Below, in pieces: positions 23,876 to 34,400 of a stretch of 64,000 nt of DNA. Positions within the stretch are counted from its first letter, which is position 1, and the number at the start of each line of letters is the position of its first letter. The stretch lies in contig JAUKUA010000008.1 in the NCBI GenBank assembly GCA_030549175.1, forward strand, positions 124,001-188,000. The letters are read 5' to 3'. Position numbers and translations under genes: made by a program. The DNA is from Lasiosphaeris hirsuta. Its lineage: Eukaryota > Ascomycota > Sordariomycetes > Sordariales > Lasiosphaeriaceae. The notes beneath the pieces were generated by a model. It was not told where the DNA came from. It did not search any database and was given only the letters and a program-made list of their open reading frames with translations.

Positions 23876-24749
23876 ATAATAAAAATAAAGTTAAGGAATT
23901 AACTTTAAAAGAAAAAGATTATATATATATTTTTTTAAAAACTTTATAAATAAAGTAACTTAATAAAAAGTTTAAGTTTAAATAAGTTAAACTATTTTAT
24001 ATTATTAAGAAGGTAGTAACTTTTTATTACAAGTTAAACTTACCTAAGATTATAAAAGTAAAAATGAAAGTTTTTTATGTTTTATTAGAAAAGAGTTTGA
24101 AAGTAAAGGTAGATAAAGAAGAATAGGACATTAAGAAATTATTAAATTTATAAATTGGAAATAAAAACTTTATTATTTAATTAAATAGTTAGATTTTAAA
24201 TTAAAAGATAATATATAGAAATTATACTTCAATTTAAAATGTCCCGAGTTAGTTAAAGATTTTTATTAATAGAATTCTAACAAATCTATCTTAAGAAAAC
24301 GATAAAAAAGAAGTATACCTAGTAAAACTTAAACCTACGACTTTTCTAAAGAGAGGCCCTAGTAATATTAAAAGGTAGCCTTGGTGCCAACTCCATGTCC
24401 CGAAGATGTCCCCCACAAACAACGCGTGTATAATAAATAAGACGCGGTCCATAAAAAAACATAAAACACGTTACCGTGTCTCACATTGACAATGCCGAAC
24501 GTATCAGTTGGACTGTCGTAATTGTTCGACATGAGTTCCTCTTCTGTCGTGGAGATACCAGGCTCCTAAGATTCTCTCAATTCATTTATCGTACCAAATT
24601 CATCTTTCAATGTACACGTTCAACTAAGAGATAGCTTATCTCTAAACCCGTCTAGTCTGTTCGTGACATAATCCGAGTAGCTAGAACGTGGTACACCCGA
24701 ACTAGTAATCGTATTAGAAGGCCCGGAAGGAATAGTATGGTACGTGATA

Positions 24750-25290
24750 TAGCTAGACAACGTTATAGTACCTACTAGAAAAAAACGTGACTTCCGCTTA
24801 GCTACCAAATCAGTTTTTCTCACTTATTCTAGATACCTACTAGACATAGACACATTTAACGCGGTAATAAACTCATTCGGATTTGAAGATTACTTTGTAG
24901 TATGTAAGAGTTACTAAGACGGTACCTTGTACTTTTATGTAATCGGGATCTTCCCTAAAACGAAAAATATAAAAAACGTCTATTACTTCGACATTAGCCG
25001 GTACTACCTGTAGATCGGTAAAACTTAGAGTCCTATTATAGCGTGGAAATATCTCTATAAAAAAGAAGACAGATCCGAATATATCGGCGGCGACTTTGTT
25101 ATCCCGAAAACGGCCTAGGTTACAATGTAAGATAATATATAGAAGGATACCGTTAAAGTTAAAATAAAAGACGACTTCTTTAAAACGTTAAAAGTAGACG
25201 TACTATAATAGTTTATATATTTATATATTAATATCAAAGCTTACGTAAACGATATATTTAAAGTTAAACACGAATAATATGTCTTACCAT
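24750..25290 (+). pseudogene. Endogenous Rep-like gene of geminivirus/genomovirus type (CRESS-DNA HUH endonuclease), RIP-damaged
   Basis: One frame (codons starting at positions divisible by three) reads like the N-terminal nicking domain of a rolling-circle replication initiator. Motif I, FLTY, is intact at 24816-24827. The motif II site, normally His-hydrophobic-His for metal binding, is TAC TTT TAT at 24930-24938, so both His positions are Tyr, one C-to-T step each. Motif III has the YxxK form (Y at 25050, K at 25059). A Phe-Asp-Ile segment between motifs II and III and a downstream block around 25130-25260 also resemble fungal genomovirus Reps. Several TAG/TAA codons interrupt the frame. 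The C-terminal SF3 helicase (Walker A) is not seen downstream. The start is not determinable. This copy cannot be functional. Exact virus family is uncertain. Confidence 0.65.
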
Positions 25291-25439
25291 AACTAAATAA
25301 CTTCTAAGAAATCTTAAAAGAAATAATAAAATAGATAAAGAAAAATCTCTATAACTTATTACGTAAGTACTTTCATATAATAAGATATGTTACTTAGGTA
25401 TTTTCTATCGAGCGTTTTAAACCTATTATTATCGGAATA

Positions 25440-27180
25440 TAGAGTTCCTTCCTTCCTTCCTAGGGAAGCCTTTTTTTAAATTTTGAAATAAAATGTTACT
25501 AAGTTATTTAGGGAATGTTTCTTTCTTATTTAGATACCTAAGATTTAGAAATAAATTTAGAAGTTAGTAATTAACTTTTTTTTAGTAAGATTAAAATTAT
25601 TAGTCTTATTTAACTTAATAAGACTATAAAAAATGATATAAATATAAAGTTTAAGTAATTATTATTATATATAAAAGTATTAAAACGGTATATTACTTAA
25701 TAAGATTAAAAAATATATTATTTTTAATAATATTTTATTAAGTAATAATAACATATATCGATATTATAAATAAATTTTAAGATATTAAACGTCTTTTATA
25801 TATATAAATAAGTATAAGTTAAAAATAGAAGTTACTAAATAAAAGTTATTATATATTTATGTTTATAATAAAGACTTAAGAGAATTATATAATAAAATCG
25901 ATATAGATTAGTTAGAAAAAAACTATATTTTCGTCAAAATTATTAACTTTTTTTTTATAAAATAAGTATTATTAAAGATACTTACTTTAATATAAGATAG
26001 ATTAAAAAGATTTTTATTATAAATCGAGAAAGATAAGAAATTTCTATAGCTATTTAGTTATCTTTTCTTTAATATATAATAGTCTTAATCTTATTAATTT
26101 TAATAACTAGTAAAATAATTTCTATAGTATCTTTTTTCTCTTATATTATAATAATAATAAATATCTCTAACTATGATATATCGGAACGAGATGACTTTAT
26201 AAGAATATTTTTATTCTTTACCTTCAGTTTTATCTTTAATATAACTAATAGTTATTTTACTTATATATAAGAAATATTAAATAAAATATAAAATATAATA
26301 TTTATATATTAAATAATATCTAAAGTATAATCTACCTATTAAATATTATTTATATTATTATTACTTATTATAACTTTTTTTTCTTAACTAAGTTAAATAA
26401 AAAAAGGTCGAGACTTTAATATTAACGTATTATACAGTTTATAAATAAAACTTTTATTTAACTAAATATATATTTTAACTTCTTTTCAAACTAACTAATA
26501 TATAAGAAAGTATATATCTATATAAGTTAATAACCCTTTGTTAAAAAATATATATATATAATTTAAAATTTATAATTTTTTACTAAGTAATAAGACTTAA
26601 GTAAATAAAAAAGGCTAGATATTATTCTTTAATATAATCTTATTAAAATTATATATTATAAATGAACTTTGTATTAATATAAAAAACGGCTAAAATGTTA
26701 AAATCTTAACATAATAAGTCTAAAAATAAATAATATCAAACTATAATTTTATCTTATATATCTTAATTATATTTATATTAATATCGTCATTTTATAATAC
26801 CTCCGAATTAGAAACTAAGAAAATATAGAGATTTATATTAATATATATATCCTTAAAAAAGTATAAATAATCTTTATTACATAAATACCGTTTTACGTTT
26901 TTTATAATATTAATAACTACTTTAACCTTTTAGACAAATTAATAACTAGGTATATTAAAATAATATTTCTATTAAAAACTACTTAAAAATTTCTAACTTA
27001 TTACTAACGGTATAAAGAAGATAAAGAAACGGAACGATAGTTAACATAGCTAAAAAAAATCTTATACTATTAAAAAGATAACTAAAGAAGATATTCGTTT
27101 TTATAATACTTTTATTATATAAGCTCTAATTAATTAACTAATTACTAATCATATAATAGGTTAGAAAGATAATAATAGTA
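25440..27180. other. Very AT-rich stretch inside the insert
   Basis: After a short CCTT repeat (25448-25465) the sequence becomes almost free of C and G for 1.7 kb and has stops in all frames. No transposase or viral motif was recognised on either strand. Heavy RIP of an older element is the likely cause. Confidence 0.4.
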
Positions 27181-27504
27181 ATTTTAAAGTAAGTTTAACT
27201 TATACGTCTAACTAAAAGGGAATATATGACACGAGTGTTTATGAAATCGAACCTAAGGATTATATATTAACGGAGAGAAAGATATATGTTAAATAATCGT
27301 GTTAATATCGCCGATAGGGATGTCGTCGATACGATAAAAACCGTACGGTACGATATATAGAACGATATAGGTGACGATAAGGACGACGAAAACCTCCTTG
27401 TTAGTAACGTGGATAAGGTATGAGAACTAATAAAAAAATCTTAAGGAAACAGTTTATATATGAGGAGTTAATATAAGAGAAAAAAAAGAATAAGGAGACA
27501 GAGG

Positions 27505-27575
27505 CTAAATAGCCGAGTAGTTAACCGTTTGACTATAACGTAAGAGGTTCGGTTAATATTTTACCGATGTAACAA
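27505..27575 (+). repeat. tRNA-like A box and B box, possible SINE remnant
   Basis: TAGCCGAGTAG (27510-27520) resembles a Pol III A box, and GGTTCGGTTAA (27546-27556), 26 bases further on, resembles a mutated B box. No convincing cloverleaf closes. Another B-box-like GGTTCAATCCC occurs at about 27690-27700. Old tRNA-derived repeat or chance. Confidence 0.2.
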
Positions 27576-27842
27576 ATCGTTCCTTATATATACTAATTAA
27601 AAAAATATCTCACGGAAAACGTGTATAGTAGCTACGTAACAATTACGTACGACTCCGTATCCTATAGATACTAGCTAACCACGAAGGTTCAATCCCCCGA
27701 GTCTGGACGATCGTAATCTCCTACCGTCGGATGTAGACATATAAGTACGCTATCTATCGGATCACATATCATAAATATCCGAGGACATCTCCTATGACAT
27801 ACTACTAAGACAGAGAACATCAAGACATCAACACCAAGGCTG

Positions 27843-29046
27843 TAATATTACTACTACCGGAAATCTATATATACCTAAGATATGTTATTATTATACTATA
27901 GGTACTAATTATTAATAAGACTCGAGTTATAACAACCTATAAAGACTTGATATATATAGACATAAGACTAGAATAAATAATAAATTTCTATTTTTCTTAA
28001 TATTATTTAGAAAGAAAAAATACTTACTTAAGATTAGGAGAAGTATTTTTAATATCAAAACTATCTTAGTTAAAAGTCAGAGATAGAGACATTATAAACT
28101 AGACCTATCGATCCTTATCTTAGAAAATGTCAATCTCGTAACTAAACAATATCTTAGTACGTTTTTTAACAGCCTAGGACTAAACCTCTAGTTATAAAAG
28201 CTTAGACAGGATATCTCTCTTTTCTTAATCGAGATAATACTTTTCTTTAAGAACGTAACGAAAGGTTTCGGGATCATTACCGTATATGTTACAGACTCTT
28301 ACGTTTATATGGAGGTAGGGCCTATAAGACTTATTACAACTCGCGATCTTATAAGATAATTTAATACCATACGGTTTATAACCAGAGTAACCAACGGATA
28401 TTACGATTTTAAAAATTGAGATAAAGTTAGTAAAGTCGTGGCGACGAGTAGTAGAAGGACGAGGTTTCTTAGTAGTACGATTGTTAAACATAATAGAGGA
28501 AGAAGGAAACGACTTATCCCGTAGTCCTTTATAGAAAAAAAAACCTAGGAGAAGGAGGTACGTGTCATATCCTATCTTATACTAAGGAGTTACGTAACAT
28601 GGAACAAGTGATTAGATAACAAAATATCCAATCATATGAAGATACTCCTACGCTCCCTTTACTCCCTAACTGAGTAACAGAGTAAGTAGGGTAAGATATT
28701 CCCACGCTCTATTTACTCCATCATAAAGTAACGGAACGAGTAGATCAAAAAAGATACAAGCTACCTGGTATGACTACCTACTAGATAGATAAATAGCTAA
28801 GGTGTTAGGTACCTCAGAGTGTGAGGATTCCTGTTTCTCACGTAAGCAATTCATATTCTGCTATGTCCTAAAGTACAACTCTTATAGTGACAGTAATCTA
28901 TTTGACAGAGTGTAAAACCTCCCGTCTAAGACATTTGCCTTTATCACAATCAATCTCCCCTTGTACCATAATCGACCTAGGCATTCTACTTTGCAATTTG
29001 TCATTTAACACTACGTACCCCGGTACCCAGTGCACAGGTTGTAATA
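27843..29046 (+). repeat. Gypsy B LTR shared by copies 1 and 2 (continuation after the insert)
   Basis: Together with 24360-24370 this makes an LTR of about 1.2 kb that ends TGTAATA (TGTGACA with RIP changes). Its first 170 and last 240 bases align well with the LTR at 40995-42284; the middle is more divergent. The minus strand holds an open frame at 28225-28491. The same region of the other LTR carries a Cys-containing antisense frame, so an antisense ORF may be a property of this LTR family. Confidence 0.6.
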
Positions 29047-30109
29047 CTTATATATATATAAACATTTAAAGGATAGAAAGTAGTCTACGATAAAGAACTT
29101 ACTAAAAGAACGACTTAACTACTTTTAATTATAATAAATGATAATATCTAAAATGAGTTCTTTTTAATCTTACTAGTAAGAAAGGAGCCTATGATAATTC
29201 TAAGCTGTCCTTAGTTATAAAAATATAACCTTAATCTCGACTAGAAGATTAAGTAACTTAACATTTAAAATAAAAGATTACTAAAGCTTTTAACTTAGTA
29301 GAAAGAAACAAAAGAACCTTTATTAAAAGAAGAAAATATTCTTAAAGACATATGATTATAGATTAAGATTATAACAATAAAAGACATTGAAGAATAATCC
29401 TTGCTATTTGAACTTAATAAAAAGCTTAGAAATCTCTTATAAGTATTGAAAAAATATTTATAATATTTAGTTTTTAAAAAAAGATTAAATAAACTTCCTA
29501 AGTATAAGCTATTTGACTATAAGATTAAGCTTAAGAAAGAAGTTAATCTTCGGTTTTTTCTTACATATTATCTAAATCTTCAACGAGATAAGATATTATA
29601 AAAGTACTTAAAGAAGAAACTTGTAACAAAGTTTATTAAACCGTTAAAATTAAAAATAAGATATCTTATATTATTTATACTAAAGAAAGAAATAACAGAT
29701 TTATAACTAGTAGTTAACTACTAAGTCTTAAACGAAGATAATACCAAGAGCTATTACTTATTATCTCTCATATCTAAAATATAAGGCTAAATTATTTATG
29801 TTAACTAGTTCTTAGCTATAGATTTCTCTAAAGTATATAATCACGTTTGAATTGAAGTAGGAGATAAGTATAAAACTATATTTAAAACATATTATAGCTA
29901 TTTCTAATATAAAGTGATACCTTTTAATCTTACTAATATATTTATAATCTTCCAAAGTATAATTAACTCTACATTCCGTTCTTTCTTAGATAGTTTTATA
30001 TTTATATATTTAGACAATGTATTAATTTACTTAAAAACCTTAGAAAAGCATAAGAACTATATATACTAGGTACTTTAGGTAATTAAAAAGATGAAACTTT
30101 TAATATATT

Positions 30110-31439
30110 TGTGATACAAGCTAGCCTATGAAGGTCTGGGGTATGACAACCACAAGGTGAGATATCAAATGAAGAGTTAGACTACAGAGCTTTAACCTTT
30201 TCCTAACTCTCGACTTAACCGTTTAGTAAACTACCCCGACAATTGCTATTGGTCTAGTTCAGAGCTTTTATACGACGAACTTAGGGACTTGATCTTCGTA
30301 AGGCTAATAAGCTCAAGGTCCGATTCAGAGGTTTAGAATAGAACGGTGAGAGAGTTGACTATCGTAATATAAAGTAGTAGAGAGCTAGAGAGAAGAAGGT
30401 TTAGGGAGATGGAATAATCTAACATAAGATAAGACACAATACTTCGTAGTTACAAGTTAGAAGAAACAGAAGGGTTCATAAGGTTGTATTATCTCTTAGC
30501 TTCACTAAAGTTCAGTTAATGATCTTTTTAGGTTTGTCTGAAGAAAACTAGGAAGCTTCTTTCCCTCGAGGATCTATCATAGCGTACCTGTCTTACTTAT
30601 GGAAGGCTATGTATAAGATATAAGGATATTAAAATATCTGAAGGATCTTCCTAGCTACCTGTCGGTCCCGAATCTCCTTTCCAGCCGCCCATCTCTCACG
30701 TCTTACAAATCAGTAGTTACAAGCTAAGTGAAGCTGGCTTATTATACGTTAGTCTATGGACGGTATTGGTACTTATTTTTATAGCTCTAGTAGCATGGTG
30801 TCCATTGCTATAGATGTTTCTTTACGTTCTTAGTACTTACGTTGGCTATAGTATTGTTAAGTTAATCCCTAGGTCGGTTATTACAGTAACGGTTCTTTTC
30901 GTAACTTATATGTAGGAGTTACGGCTATCTGTTACTACTAAAGCTAGACTTCGGAGAACGTTAGGTTCTAGGTCTTCTAAAGGAATGTCAGTGATAGTAA
31001 GAAGGTTTATAATTCGAAAGACTAGCTGTAAGATCTAGGCTAACTATATAGGCCCTAACTATGATATTAAGGTTAAATAGCTTGTTTATAACAAATCTAA
31101 AGTTTAATGATGTTACTTAGTATAGGTAAGGTCCGTTATATAGCTACTTTAGCTTATAAGTAGTTTCAGATATTTTATTATAACCCGTGGGTACTTTTAA
31201 GAAAATCTACTAACTTATGTATTAGCTAACTAGGCTATTAGCTATACGTAAGATTATATCCTGAGGTTAAGTTATGTTATAGCTATTTCCTATAATAGTT
31301 CCCTTCTCTATATAATCTATGGTAGATAATTATAGGTCAATAGGTATATATTTGTATGTATAGTTCGTACCGTTAATATATAGCTTAGTTAAGAAGGTCG
31401 GTGACCTTATTAACCTTAGGTAAGCTTACTAATGTAATA
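30110..31439 (-). repeat. 3' LTR of A2 (left in the window)
   Basis: It begins TGTGATACAAGC and ends ATGTAATA, the RIP-altered forms of TGTGACA...GTGTGACA. It is moderately RIP-mutated throughout and aligns with the LTR at 37480-38809. Confidence 0.8.
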
Positions 31440-34400
31440 CTATCCCCTCTCTTAGGAGAACTTACCTCGAGTCTCTAGGTTAATAACCCTAGGGTTTATA
31501 GGCTTATATAGGTATCTAATGTAGAAGTTTTAAAGTTTCTAGATATTAAAGAAATGTTTATATAGTTCTTAGGTCTAATTCTTCTTATTAAGATATTCTT
31601 CCTATTTAACATAGTATTTTATTACCTCTTTCTTAATATTAGAGTTTATAATTTTCTTTACTACGAATTTCTTAAGGTAAATATCTCTTACTTACTCTAA
31701 GACCTAAATAAGGTTAGGAATCGGCTAAGAGCCGGTTTAAGTTTTACGGCTATGGGAGATATTACCTTAGAGATCTTAAATAAGCTAAGTAACTTTCTAT
31801 CTAGCTTCTTAAAAGATCTCTTGGTCTTAATATTCTGTGCGTTAAGTATTATTAGTTACTTTTCTTTAAAGGAGGGTACTTCCGTTCGCTTCTGATTTAT
31901 ATATTTCTTTATCTATTTTTAAGATTTCTTAAGGGTTTTATAAAGGTTTTTATAGACTGTCGTCATCTAGTAAGTTATGATTTTTTTATATAGGTTACGT
32001 ACGGACTTATTTAGTAGGTTATTTATGGCCAGATAGTAACTAGAGTTAGTGTAGAAAGGAGAGTTACTAATAAAAGTTGATTTTGTATTATTTTATATAA
32101 ATTCGGCTATAGGTAATAAAGTATCTTAGTTATTTATCTCGTAGTTTATAAAGGCTTTGAAATAAGCTTTGATATGTTAGTTAAGACGTTCTATCTAGCT
32201 ATCTGTTTTAGGGTAGAATGTAGTTAATATCCTTAGTTTGACTTTTATATATTTGAGAAAGTTATGTTAAAGGCTTATGTTAAACTATAAGTTTTGATTA
32301 GAGATGATACTAGTAGATATATTATGATATTTCTAGTATTTATAAGTAAAGATAGGGATTAAGTCTTTTATCTTCTTAATATCGTTTTTTAAGGAGATAA
32401 AGTATATTATTTTGGTAAAGGTATCGATAATAACCTAGATAGAGTTATATCTATTAACGAGGGGAAGGTTTGTTATGAAGTCTATTAAGATAAGTATGTA
32501 AGGAAAGTATTTTAATTCGATTAGGTAAAGTAGTTTGAAAGAAAGATAACATCTTAGTTTATTACTTTGATACTTATAATAAGAATGTATAAACTTAGTA
32601 ATGTCTTTCTCAAGGTTTTACTAGTATATATACCGTCTAATAAGTTTAACGGTCTTATCTATATCTATATAGTCTATTACTTTGGTATTATGTTTGGAGT
32701 AGATAATCTAGATCTTAAGTTCCTTGTTATTAGGGACCTAGAGATGATTCTTTATAAATAGGATTTTATCTTTATTAGTTACTTCTTTTCTAAAGGTAAC
32801 TAGGGTCTTTTAATATACTTCGTCTATAGGAATGGTAGCTTTGATCTATTTAAGAAATTTCTTATTTTATTTTAGTGTTAAAATGTTATAGAGACGAGCT
32901 TTCGAAAGTATAAACGTTAAGGCTTCTAAATAAGAAAAATGTTTTTTATTTAAAATTGAGGTTATCAGCTAGTTTTTATCTCCCTTTTTAGAAAGATACA
33001 CTTCGTGCCGTGAGAGAGTATTAGCCTTGGTATTCTATATGCTAGGATAGAAATTGATAACGAAGTCGAAGGTAGTAAGTTACTAAACTTATCGGGCTTA
33101 GTAGTGGTTAAGAACTTTTACAGTCTAGAAGTATTTTAGATTATGGTAGTCTAAGAAAACTTCGATATGATATTTAACGTCCTTAAGGTAATATCTTTAA
33201 TGTTAGAAGTAGTTAACTATTATTAAGAGTTTCTTATTATAGGTCTCGTAGTTAATTTCTATAGAGATTAGTTTCTTTAAGTAAAATGTTAAAAAATATA
33301 TCTTACCGTTATCTTGTTTTTATAATATTATTTCTCTTAATATGTAATCTAAAGTGTTAAGTTTAATAATAAGTAGTTTATTAAGGTCGAAATAAACTAA
33401 AATAAGAGCTTTAGTAAAGGTTTTCTTTAATACCTTTAATATAATATTTATTTGATTATTCTACGTCTAAGATTTCTAAGTTAAGTTAGTAGAATTAGTA
33501 AGCGGTTTAACGATATGTAAGTAACCTTTAATATAGTACGTATAGAAGTTTGTAAATCTATTAAATTATTAAATTTCTTTTATTAATCTTAGCTGTTTTT
33601 ATGAAAGGATATATTTTATTTTATTTTTTAATATTACGACATTTTTAGTATTAATAATATAACCTAGGTATTTTAGTTTCTTAATATCTTATATATATTT
33701 AGAAGGGTTAATAATGAGGTTATACTTCTAAAGTCGTTTAAGGACTTTAATGATAATCTTATCGTACTCTTTCTTAAAGCTTATGTAAATAAGAAGATTG
33801 TTAATATAGGATAAGAGGCCTTAATCGATAAGATCTCAAAAGATATAATTTATTATATCTTAAAAAGTAGTAAAAGTATTAGTAAGGCTAAAGGATATTA
33901 CTTTAAACTTAAAAAGACTGTAATAAGTTTAAAAAGTTATTTTCTATTTGTAACTTTTCTTTATCCGAATTAAGTTAAAGCCCGTTTTTAGATTTATCTT
34001 AGTGAAGATAATTAATTTAGTAAAGATATCTTAAAGTTTGGTAATAAGACGTAATGGGTAACAGTTTTTGATAGTTTGTTTGTTAATCTTTCAGTAGTCG
34101 ACTATAGGTTAGAGATTTTCCGAATCCCTAATAGCTACTTTTTCCAACGATACTTCTTTGTCTATGAAAAAGATAGGTAAAGAGTAAGGTAACTTTAATT
34201 TCTATATCTTTTTTTCCTTAAGTATTTAGTCTAGTTATTTATAAAAGATCTTTTTTTCTAAGGGTAATATAAGATAGAAAGGTTTCTATAGAGACTTCTT
34301 ATCTTCGATAATGTTAATTACGTAGTCTTATAGCTAGTGATTTAATAGTTATTAGACCGTTTTAAGAGATGTTAGAGGTGTGAACATCTTAAATCTTTTA

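Larger units (their letters stand above)
10560..24370 (+). mobile_element. Ty3/gypsy chromovirus family B, copy 1, RIP-damaged and interrupted
   Basis: The recognisable pieces are 10560-12525, 14372-15114 and 23881-24370, separated by a pogo transposon and a family-A gypsy element. The first piece carries reverse transcriptase (about 11340-11800; block FIYLDNVLIYSKT-like in copy 2) and RNase H. The second carries the integrase core. The third carries a C-terminal chromodomain-like segment (about 24110-24290). A polypurine tract AAAGAGAGG (24348-24356) precedes the 3' LTR, which starts at 24360. The 5' LTR and most of gag are missing at the left boundary. Many stop codons (TAA/TAG) sit at Trp/Gln positions, as expected of RIP. 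No product can be made. Confidence 0.75.
24371..27842 (+). mobile_element. 3.47-kb insert in the gypsy B LTR carrying a viral Rep-like gene
   Basis: The LTR of gypsy B is cut after AGTAATATTA (24370) and resumes at TAATATTACTACTACC (27843). TAATATTA is therefore present on both sides (24363-24370 and 27843-27850), an 8-bp duplication. An uninterrupted LTR copy exists at 40995-42284. Near the ends lie inverted sequences TAGCCTTGGTG (24376-24386) and CACCAAGGCTG (27832-27842), matching at 10 of 11 positions, the mismatch being C/T. Five extra bases (AAAGG) precede the left repeat. Contents: a Rep-like pseudogene at the left, a very AT-rich middle (25,490-27,180) with no recognised gene, and a CpG-retaining right part with tRNA-like boxes. 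It could be a hAT-like transposon that captured a virus gene, or an integrated viral genome. Confidence 0.6.

Noticed and set aside
24620..24823. Minus-strand frame of 67 codons
   Set aside because: It overlaps the Rep-like frame on the opposite strand, has no recognised domain and probably stays open by chance.
32567..32761. Open frame on the plus strand in A2, with a counterpart at 21145-21339 in A1 on the minus strand
   Set aside because: Antisense shadow of the integrase region, conserved only because the elements are copies of each other.
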